From assembly GCA_001773255.1 (NCBI GenBank), contig MEWF01000021.1:40512-58589 (forward strand): a DNA stretch of 18,078 nt, written 5' to 3'. Position 1 is the first letter of the stretch; every line of letters starts with the position of its first letter. A program made the position numbers and the translations under genes. Positions 1 through 8,031 of this stretch are shown here, one piece after another. This DNA is from a candidate division WWE3 bacterium RIFOXYC2_FULL_42_13. Lineage in GTDB: Bacteria > Patescibacteriota > WWE3 > UBA101185 > UBA10185. A model generated the notes under the pieces. The model saw only the letters and a list, made by a program, of their open reading frames with translations. It did no database searches and was not told where the DNA came from.

Positions 1-202
1 ATTCGGTAAAAACAAGTTTAATGTGATTCGCGTAACCTCCGATTGCTTCGTCCATGGAGTTGTTCACGACCTCTGTTATTAAGTGGTGCAACCCCTCCTG
101 TCCGGTGGAGCCGATGTACATTCCGGGTCTTTTTCTAACAGGGTCGAGTCCTTCGAGGACCTGGATCTGATCGGAGCTGTAATTATCGTAGTTGTTAGCC
201 AT
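1..202 (-). CDS. gyrB: DNA gyrase (or topoisomerase IV) subunit B, N-terminal fragment
   Basis: This is the first 67 codons of a type IIA topoisomerase ATPase subunit; the rest lies beyond the window edge. Translating from the ATG at 202 gives an N-terminus with IQVLEGLDPVRKRPGMYIGS, followed by LHHLITEVVNNSMDEA, the start of the GHKL ATPase fold of GyrB/ParE. The glutamate of EVV (general base in E. coli GyrB, E42) and the Mg-coordinating asparagine (E. coli N46) are present. The residue between them, usually Asp, is Asn here. The subunit hydrolyses ATP to drive supercoiling or decatenation together with GyrA/ParC. GyrB and ParE cannot be separated from so few residues; gyrB is the more likely name. 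No Shine-Dalgarno precedes the ATG, but a good promoter ends nine nucleotides upstream. It lies 59 nt downstream of the delta'-like gene on the same strand. Confidence 0.9.
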   Translation of the reverse strand, partial: MANNYDNYSSDQIQVLEGLDPVRKRPGMYIGSTGQEGLHHLITEVVNNSMDEAIGGYANHIKLVFTE

Positions 203-240
203 AACCCTAGTATTGTATATCAGTGGGAGAGTATATTCAA
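203..240 (-). promoter_or_regulatory. Predicted sigma70 promoter of gyrB, nearly leaderless
   Basis: On the minus strand, TTGAAT (240-235), a 17-nt spacer and TACAAT (217-212) match the sigma70 consensus well. Nine nucleotides (211-203) separate the -10 box from the gyrB ATG at 202. Transcription would start about 0-3 nt before the ATG, leaving no room for a ribosome-binding site. Predicted from sequence only. Confidence 0.6.
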
Positions 241-261
241 CACCTTTCCGCTCTTTTTTGC

Positions 262-906
262 CTACAGATCAAGCAAAAGTGCCTCTAAAGAGAGACGCTG
301 GTTTACATTAGTCTCTTCAAGGGTTTTTTTTGTCCGGAGTATCTTTTTTATCTGCAAAGCCGTCGCGGAGCCCGGTGTAGTAAGGTGCAGATCCCGTACC
401 CATTTTTCCATGACCTCCGTGGTTTCTTCTTTTTCCATTTCGGATATTTCTTTTGCCTTGTCCAGGCGCTGACCCGGGTTCATGTCCAGTATTTTATGTA
501 TTCCGGAATCTTCTTTTTCGATTTCCTCCGAAGGGAAAGCGCGCTTTTTTATACACCTGGAAATTACCGTCTCAAGAAGTGAGTTCTCAGTTTTTGCCAG
601 AAGAAATATCTCAGCGTATTTGGGAGGTTCTTCCAGTATTTTTAATAAGGCGTTCTGTGCTTCAGCACCCATGAGTTCGGCATTGGCAATCACTACCGTT
701 TTCTTTTCTTTGCTCAGAGGCTTTTCCTGTAAAAACTTTTTTACCCCGCGGGAAGCTGAGATCCCTATGCTTTTTTTGTCCTCTTCCTTTTCCACTAACA
801 AAAGGTCGGGGTCGCCGGAATTTTCAATGTGAAGGACGCCCTGCTTTCTAAGTGTCTCCACTCTGTCCTTAAATGTCCCGCCATATATAAGTACCGCTTT
901 TCCCAT
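262..906 (-). CDS. holB: DNA polymerase III delta'-like clamp-loader subunit
   Basis: A 214-residue protein of the clamp-loader AAA+ family. From the ATG at 906, residues 81-95 read AEAQNALLKILEEPP and residues 116-118 are SRC, the two signatures shared by delta' and DnaX. There is no Walker A loop in the N-terminus, as in E. coli delta', which does not bind ATP. It would sit in the clamp-loader complex that loads the beta clamp onto primed DNA. It is much shorter than E. coli delta' (334 aa): the N-terminal part is reduced and the C-terminal collar domain is small. The frame stays open upstream to 993, but the ATG at 906 fits better because the family-like sequence begins there and a TATAAT box ends six nucleotides before it. 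The gyrB start follows closely on the same strand. Delta' versus a degenerate DnaX-like paralogue is the remaining doubt. Confidence 0.8.
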   Translation of the reverse strand: MGKAVLIYGGTFKDRVETLRKQGVLHIENSGDPDLLLVEKEEDKKSIGISASRGVKKFLQEKPLSKEKKTVVIANAELMGAEAQNALLKILEEPPKYAEIFLLAKTENSLLETVISRCIKKRAFPSEEIEKEDSGIHKILDMNPGQRLDKAKEISEMEKEETTEVMEKWVRDLHLTTPGSATALQIKKILRTKKTLEETNVNQRLSLEALLLDL

Positions 907-941
907 AGGAAGATTATACTTTATGAAGAACAGCGTGCCTA
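907..941 (-). promoter_or_regulatory. Predicted leaderless promoter of the delta'-like gene
   Basis: On the minus strand, TAGGCA (941-936), a 17-nt spacer and a perfect TATAAT (918-913). Exactly six nucleotides (912-907) separate the -10 box from the ATG at 906, so the A of the start codon would be +1. This supports 906 as the start rather than the longer frame. Confidence 0.55.
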
Positions 942-1002
942 ACTTTCTGTCGTGACTTTCCCGCACCGTCCGTAAAAGAAGTATTGCGGACATTGTGCCA
1001 AG

Positions 1003-1040
1003 TTGCTAACATATTTAGGTAGAAGTAAGTTTGCTGCCCT
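1003..1040 (+). promoter_or_regulatory. Possible weak promoter of pilB
   Basis: TTGCTA (1003-1008), a 17-nt spacer and TAAGTT (1026-1031), with nine nucleotides to the pilB ATG. The -10 match is poor (3 of 6, although positions 1, 2 and 6 fit). No Shine-Dalgarno lies before pilB, which would suit a leaderless start. Region 907-1040 separates the divergent delta' and pilB genes and holds nothing else I can recognise. Confidence 0.3.
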
Positions 1041-2804
1041 ATGTTAAAAACAGATACAGTTAAAACAGTCGCAGACGTTTTGTACGAAAAAAAGCTGATA
1101 AACTCGGATCAGTTGGCTGCTATCAAATTTGAAAATGTTAATACAGGTAAAAGTATTGAACAGGTTGTAAAAGACCGCGGTTATGTTAAAGCAGAGGATT
1201 TTGCCGAAGCTTTGGGCGCCGTCTATAACGTTCCTTTTATTACCCTCACGGCCGAGCAGGTAGACCCAAGTTTAATGGATCTTGTTCCGCTTAATGTTGC
1301 CAAAAAATACCGATTTGTCCCTTTCGAATTAAAAGAAAATAAACTTTCCCTGGCGATGATCGACCCTCTCGATCTTCAGACCATAGATTTTATAGAGCGA
1401 AAAACCGGGTACAAGGTTGTTCCTTATATAACCACCGAAAAAACAATCGAGAAAGTTTTGGAAGAGCAAAAAGGAAAAGAGCTTGGTGAAGAAATAACTG
1501 CGGCTCTGCAGGAGATTACCGAGACCACCTTGAAAATCGAGGAGACCGGCGGTGAGATTACGGACGCCACCTTAAGGGATGCGCCTATCGCAAGAATTGT
1601 GTCGATGATCCTGGAAACCGCTGTTAAGATCGGAGCTTCAGATATACATATAGAACCGGGCGAAGACGGTTCGCGTCTGAGATACAGGGTCGACGGTATT
1701 TTGGAAGAGAAAAGAAAACTTCCGAAGGAGATGCACGACTCGGTCATAGCGAGAATAAAAATTTTGGCTTCTATGAAGATCGACGAAAAAAGAGTTCCCC
1801 AGGACGGACGTTTTAAAGTTCAGGTGGGAAAGAGCGAAACCGATTTGAGAATCTCTACCCTACCCACTATATATGGAGAGAAAGTTGTTATCAGATTATT
1901 AAAAGAAGAAGGTACCGTCTTTTCTTTCCGCGATCTCGGTATGCGCGGCTCTACGTTAAAAAGATTTGAAGAAGCATCTTTGAAACCGAACGGAATGCTT
2001 TTGGTAACAGGTCCCACGGGTTCAGGAAAAACCGTTACTTTGGCGTCTGCCTTGAGCAAATTAAACACCATCCGTGTGAATATTGTTACACTCGAGGATC
2101 CGGTAGAAATACGGGTGCCCGGTGTAAATCAGGTGCAGGTCAATCCTCAGGCAGGACTCAATTTTGCGGACGGATTAAGATCGTTTTTAAGACAGGATCC
2201 CAACATTATTATGGTCGGTGAGATACGCGACGGAGATACGGCAGAACTTGCTGTTCACGCTGCCCTAACAGGACACTTGGTATTGTCTACTCTCCACACT
2301 AACTCGGCGGCAGGTGCATTGCCAAGGCTGCTGGACATGGGAGTTGAGAATTTCTTACTTGCCTCTACCGTTAATGCAATACTCGCCCAACGCTTGGTCA
2401 GAAAAATTTGTGTGGACTGCAAAGAAGAGTACGAACCTCCGGAAGAAGTACAGGAAAGTGTCAAGAAAATAATGGCCGAAGTTGCCGAGAACAAAGTTTT
2501 ACTAGCCAGGGACCCCGAGATCTCAAAGATTTTAAAGGCTGTGAACGGCAAGGAAAAGCTTACATTATGGCGTGGAAAAGGCTGTCCGAAATGCGGTAAC
2601 GTAGGCTACAGAGGACGATTGGGAATTTTTGAACTTCTCTACATGACGGAAGAGATCTCCCGTTTGGTTCTTGAGAACGCTCCCTCGAGTAAGATTCACG
2701 ATACGTCGGTTAAATTGGGTATGTTGACCCTACTTCAGGACGGATACCTCCGCATAGTCGAAGGCATGACAACTCTCGAAGAGGTGCTAAGGGTTGCCAA
2801 GTAA
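1041..2804 (+). CDS. pilB: Type IV pilus extension ATPase PilB
   Basis: The 587-residue hexameric ATPase that powers pilus polymerisation from the cytoplasmic face of the membrane platform. Residues 1 to about 150 form the GSPII_E N-terminal domain found in PilB/GspE but not PilT. Walker A is GPTGSGKT at about 324-331. The Asp box follows (LEDPVE), and Walker B is IIMVGEIRD at about 389-397, followed by the His box (TGHLVLSTLHTNSA). Two CxxC pairs, at about C457/C460 and C515/C518, form the zinc-binding site typical of PilB/GspE. Length and domain order are normal. It is first in a plus-strand run with pilT 24 nt downstream and pilC after that. There is no Shine-Dalgarno before the ATG. The N-terminal domain and tetracysteine site identify it as PilB rather than PilT. 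Confidence 0.96.
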   Translation: MLKTDTVKTVADVLYEKKLINSDQLAAIKFENVNTGKSIEQVVKDRGYVKAEDFAEALGAVYNVPFITLTAEQVDPSLMDLVPLNVAKKYRFVPFELKENKLSLAMIDPLDLQTIDFIERKTGYKVVPYITTEKTIEKVLEEQKGKELGEEITAALQEITETTLKIEETGGEITDATLRDAPIARIVSMILETAVKIGASDIHIEPGEDGSRLRYRVDGILEEKRKLPKEMHDSVIARIKILASMKIDEKRVPQDGRFKVQVGKSETDLRISTLPTIYGEKVVIRLLKEEGTVFSFRDLGMRGSTLKRFEEASLKPNGMLLVTGPTGSGKTVTLASALSKLNTIRVNIVTLEDPVEIRVPGVNQVQVNPQAGLNFADGLRSFLRQDPNIIMVGEIRDGDTAELAVHAALTGHLVLSTLHTNSAAGALPRLLDMGVENFLLASTVNAILAQRLVRKICVDCKEEYEPPEEVQESVKKIMAEVAENKVLLARDPEISKILKAVNGKEKLTLWRGKGCPKCGNVGYRGRLGIFELLYMTEEISRLVLENAPSSKIHDTSVKLGMLTLLQDGYLRIVEGMTTLEEVLRVAK

Positions 2805-2808
2805 TTAA

Positions 2809-2817
2809 AAGGAGGAG
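2809..2817 (+). promoter_or_regulatory. Shine-Dalgarno of pilT, unusually distant
   Basis: AAGGAGGAG lies in the 24-nt gap after pilB. Thirteen nucleotides separate GGAGG (2811-2815) from the pilT ATG, more than the usual 5-9. It is the only plausible ribosome-binding site for pilT and supports the ATG at 2829. Confidence 0.55.
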
Positions 2818-2828
2818 CGGTATAAAGT

Positions 2829-3902
2829 ATGAAACTAAATGCAACACAACTATTAGAAAGGGTCGTTTCGCTGAATGCGTCCGATCTGCACGTTTCGGTG
2901 GGAAGTAAGCCTTATGTCAGGATCAAGACAGTTCTTTCTATTCTCGAAGATTTTGATGTACTCACGGTTGATGATGTTGAGTATTTTCTTTCACAAATAT
3001 TGGACACCCAGCAAAGAGAAGTTTTGGAAGTTAATAAAGAGTTGGATTTTTCGGTCGCGCTCGGTGGCAAAGCCAGATTTAGGGTTAACGCCTTTTTTCA
3101 AAAAGGTTATCCTTCGGCAGCTTTACGTCACATACCAATGTCGATTCCCTCTCTTGAGGCTTTAAACCTTCCTCCTTACCTTGTGAACCTGTGCCGGATA
3201 AAGTCGGGATTAATATTGGTCGTAGGACCTACCGGACACGGTAAATCGACCACCATTGCGTCGATGATAGATAAAATAAATGAAGACCGTGCTGAGCACA
3301 TACTCACGGTCGAAGATCCTATCGAATACATTTTTGCAAATAAAAAATCTTTAGTTGAGCAAAGAGAGATGTTCCTGGATACACACGATTGGACCGTCGC
3401 CCTTAAATCTATGCTTCGACAGGATCCTAATGTCATACTCGTGGGCGAAATGAGAGACTCGGAAACGATATCTTCCGCGCTGGAGATCGCCGAGACCGGG
3501 CATCTGGTCTTTGCCACTTTACACACGAACTCCGCTTCACAAACCGTCGAAAGAATAGTTTCGTCTTTTCCTTCGGAAAAGCAAAATGAAGTGAGGGTTC
3601 AGCTGTCGCAGGTACTGGAGGTGGTCATTTCCCAAAGGTTAATACCCTCCCCCACTAAAGGTGTGGTTCCGGCAGTAGAAATAATGCTCGGAAGTGACGC
3701 CGTGAAGAATTTAATCCGCGAGGGGAAAGCGCATATGATCGATAATGTTATAAACACCAGTTCTCAGGTGGGAATGGTCAGCTTGGACAGATCCATAGCT
3801 TACTTGGTCAACAACGGCCTTGTCGATTTTCAGGAAGGGATCAAATACACACTAAGGCCCGAGGACTTTAGACGTTTAATAGACTCCAAGATGGTGAAGT
3901 AG
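2829..3902 (+). CDS. pilT: Type IV pilus retraction ATPase PilT
   Basis: A 357-residue ATPase that depolymerises the pilus, giving twitching and uptake force. It lacks the N-terminal domain and zinc site of PilB and starts directly with the PAS-like domain. Walker A is GPTGHGKST (about 133-141), Walker B is VILVGEMRD (about 202-210), and the His box is TGHLVFATLHTNSA. Near the C-terminus AVKNLIREGK matches the AIRNLIREGK retraction motif of PilT. Its length is typical. It stands between pilB and pilC, and pilC begins two bases after its stop triplet starts to end, so the three are almost certainly one transcript. Having both motors implies a dynamic, retractable pilus rather than a static secretion pseudopilus. 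Confidence 0.96.
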   Translation: MKLNATQLLERVVSLNASDLHVSVGSKPYVRIKTVLSILEDFDVLTVDDVEYFLSQILDTQQREVLEVNKELDFSVALGGKARFRVNAFFQKGYPSAALRHIPMSIPSLEALNLPPYLVNLCRIKSGLILVVGPTGHGKSTTIASMIDKINEDRAEHILTVEDPIEYIFANKKSLVEQREMFLDTHDWTVALKSMLRQDPNVILVGEMRDSETISSALEIAETGHLVFATLHTNSASQTVERIVSSFPSEKQNEVRVQLSQVLEVVISQRLIPSPTKGVVPAVEIMLGSDAVKNLIREGKAHMIDNVINTSSQVGMVSLDRSIAYLVNNGLVDFQEGIKYTLRPEDFRRLIDSKMVK

Positions 3903-3903
3903 T

Positions 3904-5106
3904 ATGGCGATTTACACATACACAGCTAAAAACATGGCAGGAAAAACAGTCGGTGGATCTGTCGATGCAAGAACCAAAGATCTTGCGGTGTCCCTGTTAA
4001 AGGGCCAGGGAATGTATGTTATTTCCATTCAGGAGAAGAAAGAAACTATTTTTGATACATTTTTGAACTTCCGTGGAGTTTCCCAGGGGGATGTGGTTAC
4101 TTTTACCAGACAGTTCTCTACTATGATCTCAGCAGGTTTGCCGATCTCGCGTGCACTCGAAGTGCTTGCCGCCCAGACCCAAAGTCAGAATTTTAAAAAG
4201 ATCATATATGATATTTTAAGAAACGTTGAAGGGGGAGCCTCTCTTTCTACAGCACTCGGAAGGTATCCTGAAGTATTTTCTGTTACCTATCAGGCGTTGG
4301 TTAAAGCCGGAGAATCTTCGGGCAAAATGGATGTTATTTTGAAAAGATTGGCCGACAATATGGAAGCTCAAAGAGACCTGAACGCCAGGTTTAAAGGTGC
4401 AATGATATATCCCATGGTTGTCCTGATAGCAATGGTGGGTGTGTTCGTAGTACTTATGGTTTTTGTCGTTCCTAAACTTGCGGAAATGTATACGAGCATG
4501 GACGTCGAGCTCCCTATAGTGACACGTATCATGATCTCAACCTCAGACTTTATGGTCAAAAATATAGTTATGTTATCTATTATCGTTGCCGCAGTGGTGC
4601 TTGCGATCAGATACTACGCAAAAAGCGATAAAGGGAAATATTATATTGCGGAAATAACAATGAGGCTGCCTGTTTTCGGAAAAATAAATAAGGATAAGGA
4701 CTTTGCGCAATTCAGCAAAACCCTGGCGCTACTCATAAATTCAGCAGTCCCCATAGTCGAGGCGTTGGGTATTGTCTCGACCGTGATGTCCAGTCCGACC
4801 TTTAGAATGGCGGTTTTAAACGCGGCAAGACAGGTTGAAAAAGGAACATCTCTTTCCAGTTTTTTTAAATCTTCGGAACACTTCCCTCCCCTACTGTCGC
4901 AAATGGCCAATGTCGGGGAAGAAACAGGAAAAATGGACGAGGTTTTAGATCGTGTTGCCACATATTATGAGGGCGAGGTGGATAATAAGGTAAAGGGGTT
5001 GTCAGCCGCACTCGAACCTATCATACTTATTATATTGGGTGTCATGGTAGGATTTTTAATTATCTCGATTATTACACCTATTTATAAGATTACACAGGCG
5101 ATTTAA
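3904..5106 (+). CDS. pilC: Type IV pilus inner-membrane platform protein PilC
   Basis: A 400-residue polytopic membrane protein of the GspF/PilC family, the platform that couples PilB or PilT to the growing pilin helix. Two repeated cytoplasmic T2SSF domains are visible. The first, at about 65-190, contains FTRQFSTMISAGLPISRALE; the second, at about 270-395, has FSKTLALLINSAVPIVEAL and VGEETGKMDEVL. Hydrophobic segments lie at roughly 160-185, 220-238 and 370-393. The start ATG is separated from the pilT stop by a single base, so translation is probably coupled. Length and domain layout are standard. Confidence 0.96.
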   Translation: MAIYTYTAKNMAGKTVGGSVDARTKDLAVSLLKGQGMYVISIQEKKETIFDTFLNFRGVSQGDVVTFTRQFSTMISAGLPISRALEVLAAQTQSQNFKKIIYDILRNVEGGASLSTALGRYPEVFSVTYQALVKAGESSGKMDVILKRLADNMEAQRDLNARFKGAMIYPMVVLIAMVGVFVVLMVFVVPKLAEMYTSMDVELPIVTRIMISTSDFMVKNIVMLSIIVAAVVLAIRYYAKSDKGKYYIAEITMRLPVFGKINKDKDFAQFSKTLALLINSAVPIVEALGIVSTVMSSPTFRMAVLNAARQVEKGTSLSSFFKSSEHFPPLLSQMANVGEETGKMDEVLDRVATYYEGEVDNKVKGLSAALEPIILIILGVMVGFLIISIITPIYKITQAI

Positions 5107-5125
5107 TTAAGAGATTTTATTGAGC

Positions 5126-5135
5126 AAGGAGGTGA
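5126..5135 (+). promoter_or_regulatory. Long perfect Shine-Dalgarno before the first prepilin
   Basis: AAGGAGGTGA is a ten-base match to the anti-Shine-Dalgarno core of 16S rRNA, yet its GGAGG ends 18 nt before the ATG at 5151. No other in-frame ATG lies closer. Strong pairing may compensate for the long spacing. Confidence 0.6.
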
Positions 5136-5150
5136 AAAGATAAAACTAAT

Positions 5151-5651
5151 ATGACAAAACAAAAAGGTTTTACACTAGTCGAACTATTGGTGGTTATTGC
5201 CATCGTAGGTATCTTAGCAGGTGCCTTGTTAGTTGCTATTAATCCTCAGTCGATGATCCAGAAATCAAGAGACGCAAAAAGACTGTCCGACATTGACTCA
5301 TTAACAAAAGCTGTTAACTTGGCCCTTACCGATACCGAAATCACACTGGGCGCATTCGGGGCTGCCTGCGCAGACTGTACAAGCGACACAGGTGACAGAG
5401 ATTTGGATGGATTAGGATGGGTAAAATTCACTATTCCGGTTGGAAAGACAGGTCTTTCTAAGTTCGTTCCGGTCTTGCCGATAGACCCACTTAACACCGC
5501 CCCTAACATTTATAGATTCGGTTCTACGATAACCGATTTCGAGATAAATGTTGTACTGGAGCATGTGGACAACACAGCAAAGATGACCACGGATGGAGGA
5601 AACAACCTCGGAGCTTATGAGGCAGGTACCAGTTTAATCATTCTTCCTTAG
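5151..5651 (+). CDS. Type IV prepilin, GspG-like (pilin 1)
   Basis: A 166-residue prepilin. A short basic leader (MTKQKG) is followed by FTLVELLVVIAIVGILAG, the class III signal cut by PilD after Gly, with Glu at mature position 5. The helix continues into KSRDAKRLSDIDSL, and a small globular domain ends in DGGNNLGAYEAG, resembling the metal-binding C-terminal loop of GspG-type pseudopilins. A close cysteine pair (CADC) may form a disulfide outside the cell. It is the last gene of the pilB-pilT-pilC run and is closed by a strong terminator. It shares its post-helix motif and C-terminal pattern with pilin 4 (9725), so the two look like paralogues. Whether it is a major or minor pilin cannot be told from sequence. 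Confidence 0.93.
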   Translation: MTKQKGFTLVELLVVIAIVGILAGALLVAINPQSMIQKSRDAKRLSDIDSLTKAVNLALTDTEITLGAFGAACADCTSDTGDRDLDGLGWVKFTIPVGKTGLSKFVPVLPIDPLNTAPNIYRFGSTITDFEINVVLEHVDNTAKMTTDGGNNLGAYEAGTSLIILP

Positions 5652-5673
5652 TTGGTTGCCGGCAATCAGCGAG

Positions 5674-5700
5674 AAAGGCTCTCTAATGGGAGCCTTTTTT
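5674..5700 (+). terminator. Intrinsic terminator after pilin 1
   Basis: A ten-pair stem, AAAGGCTCTC (5674-5683) with GGGAGCCTTT (5688-5697) and one G-T wobble, closes a TAAT loop and runs into six T (5695-5700). This is a textbook Rho-independent terminator 22 nt after the pilin stop. It separates pilB-pilT-pilC-pilin 1 from pilD. Confidence 0.92.
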
Positions 5701-5701
5701 G

Positions 5702-5736
5702 TTGTGTATCGGTGAAAAAAGTGCGAGAATCTGCTA
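5702..5736 (+). promoter_or_regulatory. Predicted leaderless promoter of pilD
   Basis: TTGTGT (5702-5707), a 17-nt spacer and GAGAAT (5725-5730) with an extended -10 TG one base upstream (5722-5723). Six nucleotides separate the -10 box from the pilD ATG. The -35 begins one base after the T-tract of the preceding terminator, so pilD must have its own promoter and this fits it. Confidence 0.45.
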
Positions 5737-6627
5737 ATGGTATTAAGTTATATCAACCTCGGTCTCATTTTTATTTTCGGAACCGTCTTAGGTTCTTTTT
5801 TAAATCTTGTTTCTGATCGTGTTGTTAAAGGGGGAAAAATTGTTGCGGACCATTCTAAGTGTGACAAGTGCGGAAAAAAATTGAAACCCCTCAACCTTAT
5901 TCCGTTAGTTTCTTTTTTGGTACAGAGAGGAAAGTGTTCATATTGTAAAGCCGGCCTTTCTTGGTACTACCCTTTCTCTGAGATACTCGCCGGACTGTTC
6001 CTGGTGCTTGCCGCGACACTGTCAAAATTTTCTTTTTTTGAACCGTTTTCAACCGATCCTTTAGTAGGATTTCTCTCGTTGTCCGTAATATTTTCGTTTT
6101 TTGAAATTCTACTGCTAACGGATCTAAAATATTTACTTGTTCCGGACAAAATAGTTTTGCCCGCTATAATTTTTGTCGCTTTTTTTAACATATCAACGAC
6201 GGTAATCAATTTATTAGAGTACCGAAATAGATTGCAGAACGATGACTTCGGAAAATATCTTCTTAAGGTAGGTTTTTTTGGAGACCAGGTTGGTGCGGCC
6301 GCACGTTCCCTCGGATTTAGTTTTGGTTCCGCCATTGCTATCGCTCTTTTCTTCCTTTTTATTGTTTGGGTAACACGCGGCAGAGGCATGGGCGGCGGAG
6401 ATATCAGGCTGGGATTGCTGGTCGGTCTGGTCAACGGTTTTCCTTATAATTTGTTGGCGGTATTTCTGGGATTTTTTATAGGGGCAGTTGTAAGTATAGT
6501 TTTAGTCCTGTCCGGTAAAAAAACATTGAAAAGTGTAGTGCCGTTCGGTCCGTTCCTTATTTTAGGAAGTTTGATTACCCTTGTCTGGGGTTCCGTAATA
6601 TTAAACTGGTATCTCAACCTGTCTTAA
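5737..6627 (+). CDS. pilD: Prepilin peptidase PilD
   Basis: A 296-residue polytopic membrane aspartyl protease that removes prepilin leader peptides and usually N-methylates the new N-terminus. The N-terminal segment carries two zinc-type pairs, C42/C45 (CDKC) and C67/C70 (CSYC), in the cytoplasmic loop typical of bifunctional enzymes. The two catalytic aspartates are recognisable: D129 in LLLTDLKYLLVPD and D222 in the GxGD-type motif MGGGDIRLG. An insertion of about 40 residues between them (about 150-195) makes it slightly longer than many family members. It follows the terminator of the pilin 1 operon and has no Shine-Dalgarno; a predicted leaderless promoter lies directly upstream. Its last 27 bp overlap tail-to-tail with the kinase gene on the other strand. 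Confidence 0.95.
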   Translation: MVLSYINLGLIFIFGTVLGSFLNLVSDRVVKGGKIVADHSKCDKCGKKLKPLNLIPLVSFLVQRGKCSYCKAGLSWYYPFSEILAGLFLVLAATLSKFSFFEPFSTDPLVGFLSLSVIFSFFEILLLTDLKYLLVPDKIVLPAIIFVAFFNISTTVINLLEYRNRLQNDDFGKYLLKVGFFGDQVGAAARSLGFSFGSAIAIALFFLFIVWVTRGRGMGGGDIRLGLLVGLVNGFPYNLLAVFLGFFIGAVVSIVLVLSGKKTLKSVVPFGPFLILGSLITLVWGSVILNWYLNLS

Positions 6628-7995
6628 ACTGACGCCGAACTTTTTGATTTTATTTTTCGGAAGAGTGATCCAAAATGTACTTCCCATTCCAATACCTTCG
6701 GAATCGGCCCCTACCATTCCACCCATGCCGTGAATATAGAGTTTAACAATGTATAATCCCAAGCCTGTGCCGCCGGAATCAGTGGCGATAGTGTAACTGT
6801 TGTCTATTCTTCCAAATTTGTGGAAAAGCTTGGGAAGGTCCTTTTTGTCTATGCCGGCACCGGTGTCCCTTACAGATATCCTGTAAAACTCTTCGTATTC
6901 ATCTATGGATATGGATATGGTTCCTTCCTTTGTGAACTTCACTGCGTTTTCTATCAGATTAGTAAACACATCCCTCAGTTTTTCAGGATCGGCGTCGACC
7001 AGGATCTCATCCGCCGGTGAGTTGAACTCTATTTTTAAACCTTTCTCCCCTACCCTAACATCAAAATTAGACAGCACATCTTTGATAGTGTTAATAAGGT
7101 TAATTTGGGCGATAGAAAACGAAACTTTTTTTCTCTCGAACTTAGAAATGTCCAGCATGTCGTTGATGAGAGATATCATTCTTTGAGTACCTACAAGGGC
7201 TTTATTAAGATATTCAAGCTGTTTTTGATTCAACTTTCCGGCCTTTTGTTTTTCCAGCATCCACAGATAGCTTTTTACTATTGTCATCGGAGTTCTAAGC
7301 TCGTGGGAGGCGACGGAAAGAAACTCATCTTTCAGGGTGTTTAATACTTTCATATTTTCGTATGCTTTATGAAGATCTTCTTTGGCCCTTTTTAGATTTG
7401 TGTAAAGCTTTGAGTTTTCTACCGCAACGCCCGCGCTCTCGGAGAATTTCCTGAGCATTTCTTTTTCGAAGTCAGTTACTTTATCGACCTCTTTGGCCAA
7501 GCTGACTATGATCACACCGATAACCCTATCATGCGAGAACAACGGAGTTACGATATGCGATTTTGTCCCCGTTATTTCCTGAATGCTTTCGGCCTGTTGG
7601 CGGGTCAGCGTGGGTTTAAATACATCCCACATGTATGGGCTGACGAGCTGTTTTTTTGTTTCGACGGCTTGGACGCACACATTATCCGCGTAGCCGAACG
7701 GTATGGTCAGGTCGCCGAAAAATTCTTCAAGCTGGGCCTGCTTATCCGTGTCACCCATCCCTTTCGAAATGGAGACTTTTTTTAATACATTACTCTTATG
7801 GTCTATTAGTGCCAAAATTCCCAGTTCATATCCGAGAGCATTGGGAATTATGTCGGCTATTTTTTGTGTGAGCTCATCAAATTCGGTGGTTTCTAAAATT
7901 GTCTCAACTAATTTATATGTGGCATCTAGAGCACGGTTCTTATCAATAAGCTTGAAAATCTCACTCTCTTTTATTTCCACTACTCTATCGGGCAT
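6601..7995 (-). CDS. Soluble GAF-domain sensor histidine kinase
   Basis: A 464-residue histidine kinase with no membrane segment, so probably cytoplasmic. A GAF domain covers about 25-195, a short coiled linker about 200-225, and a HisKA domain contains the phospho-acceptor His231 in SVASHELRTP. The HATPase_c domain has N350 in NLIENAVKFT, the G1 box DTGAGI (about 377-382) and the G2 box GGTGLGLYIV (about 408-417). All catalytic elements are intact. It lies inside the pilus locus on the opposite strand, divergent from a stand-alone receiver gene with which it presumably pairs. The GAF domain suggests an intracellular ligand or redox signal; which one cannot be read from sequence. Its promoter appears to overlap that of the receiver gene, and its 3' end overlaps pilD. 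No recognisable Shine-Dalgarno precedes the ATG. Confidence 0.93.
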   Translation of the reverse strand: MPDRVVEIKESEIFKLIDKNRALDATYKLVETILETTEFDELTQKIADIIPNALGYELGILALIDHKSNVLKKVSISKGMGDTDKQAQLEEFFGDLTIPFGYADNVCVQAVETKKQLVSPYMWDVFKPTLTRQQAESIQEITGTKSHIVTPLFSHDRVIGVIIVSLAKEVDKVTDFEKEMLRKFSESAGVAVENSKLYTNLKRAKEDLHKAYENMKVLNTLKDEFLSVASHELRTPMTIVKSYLWMLEKQKAGKLNQKQLEYLNKALVGTQRMISLINDMLDISKFERKKVSFSIAQINLINTIKDVLSNFDVRVGEKGLKIEFNSPADEILVDADPEKLRDVFTNLIENAVKFTKEGTISISIDEYEEFYRISVRDTGAGIDKKDLPKLFHKFGRIDNSYTIATDSGGTGLGLYIVKLYIHGMGGMVGADSEGIGMGSTFWITLPKNKIKKFGVSLRQVEIPV

Positions 7996-8002
7996 TATGT
8001 AT

Positions 8003-8031
8003 ATTAAACTAGAAAATTTGTTTGTTGACTA
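8003..8031 (-). promoter_or_regulatory. Predicted promoter of the histidine kinase gene
   Basis: On the minus strand, TAGTCA (8031-8026), a 17-nt spacer and TTTAAT (8008-8003), with seven nucleotides to the ATG at 7995. Its -35 overlaps the -35 of the divergent receiver promoter by two bases. Confidence 0.45.

Noticed and set aside
83..472. A 129-codon plus-strand frame over gyrB and the delta' gene
   Set aside because: It spans two real minus-strand genes and their promoter; no start signal and no family resemblance.
5107..5154. A leader ORF before pilin 1 like that before pilin 2
   Set aside because: The only frame reaching the pilin ATG would need an ATT start; no ATG-, GTG- or TTG-started frame overlaps the pilin start.
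5967..6434. A 155-codon open frame on the minus strand within pilD
   Set aside because: Mirror frame of a well-identified gene; composition (Lys, Arg, Pro and Ser scattered) is that of antisense translation.
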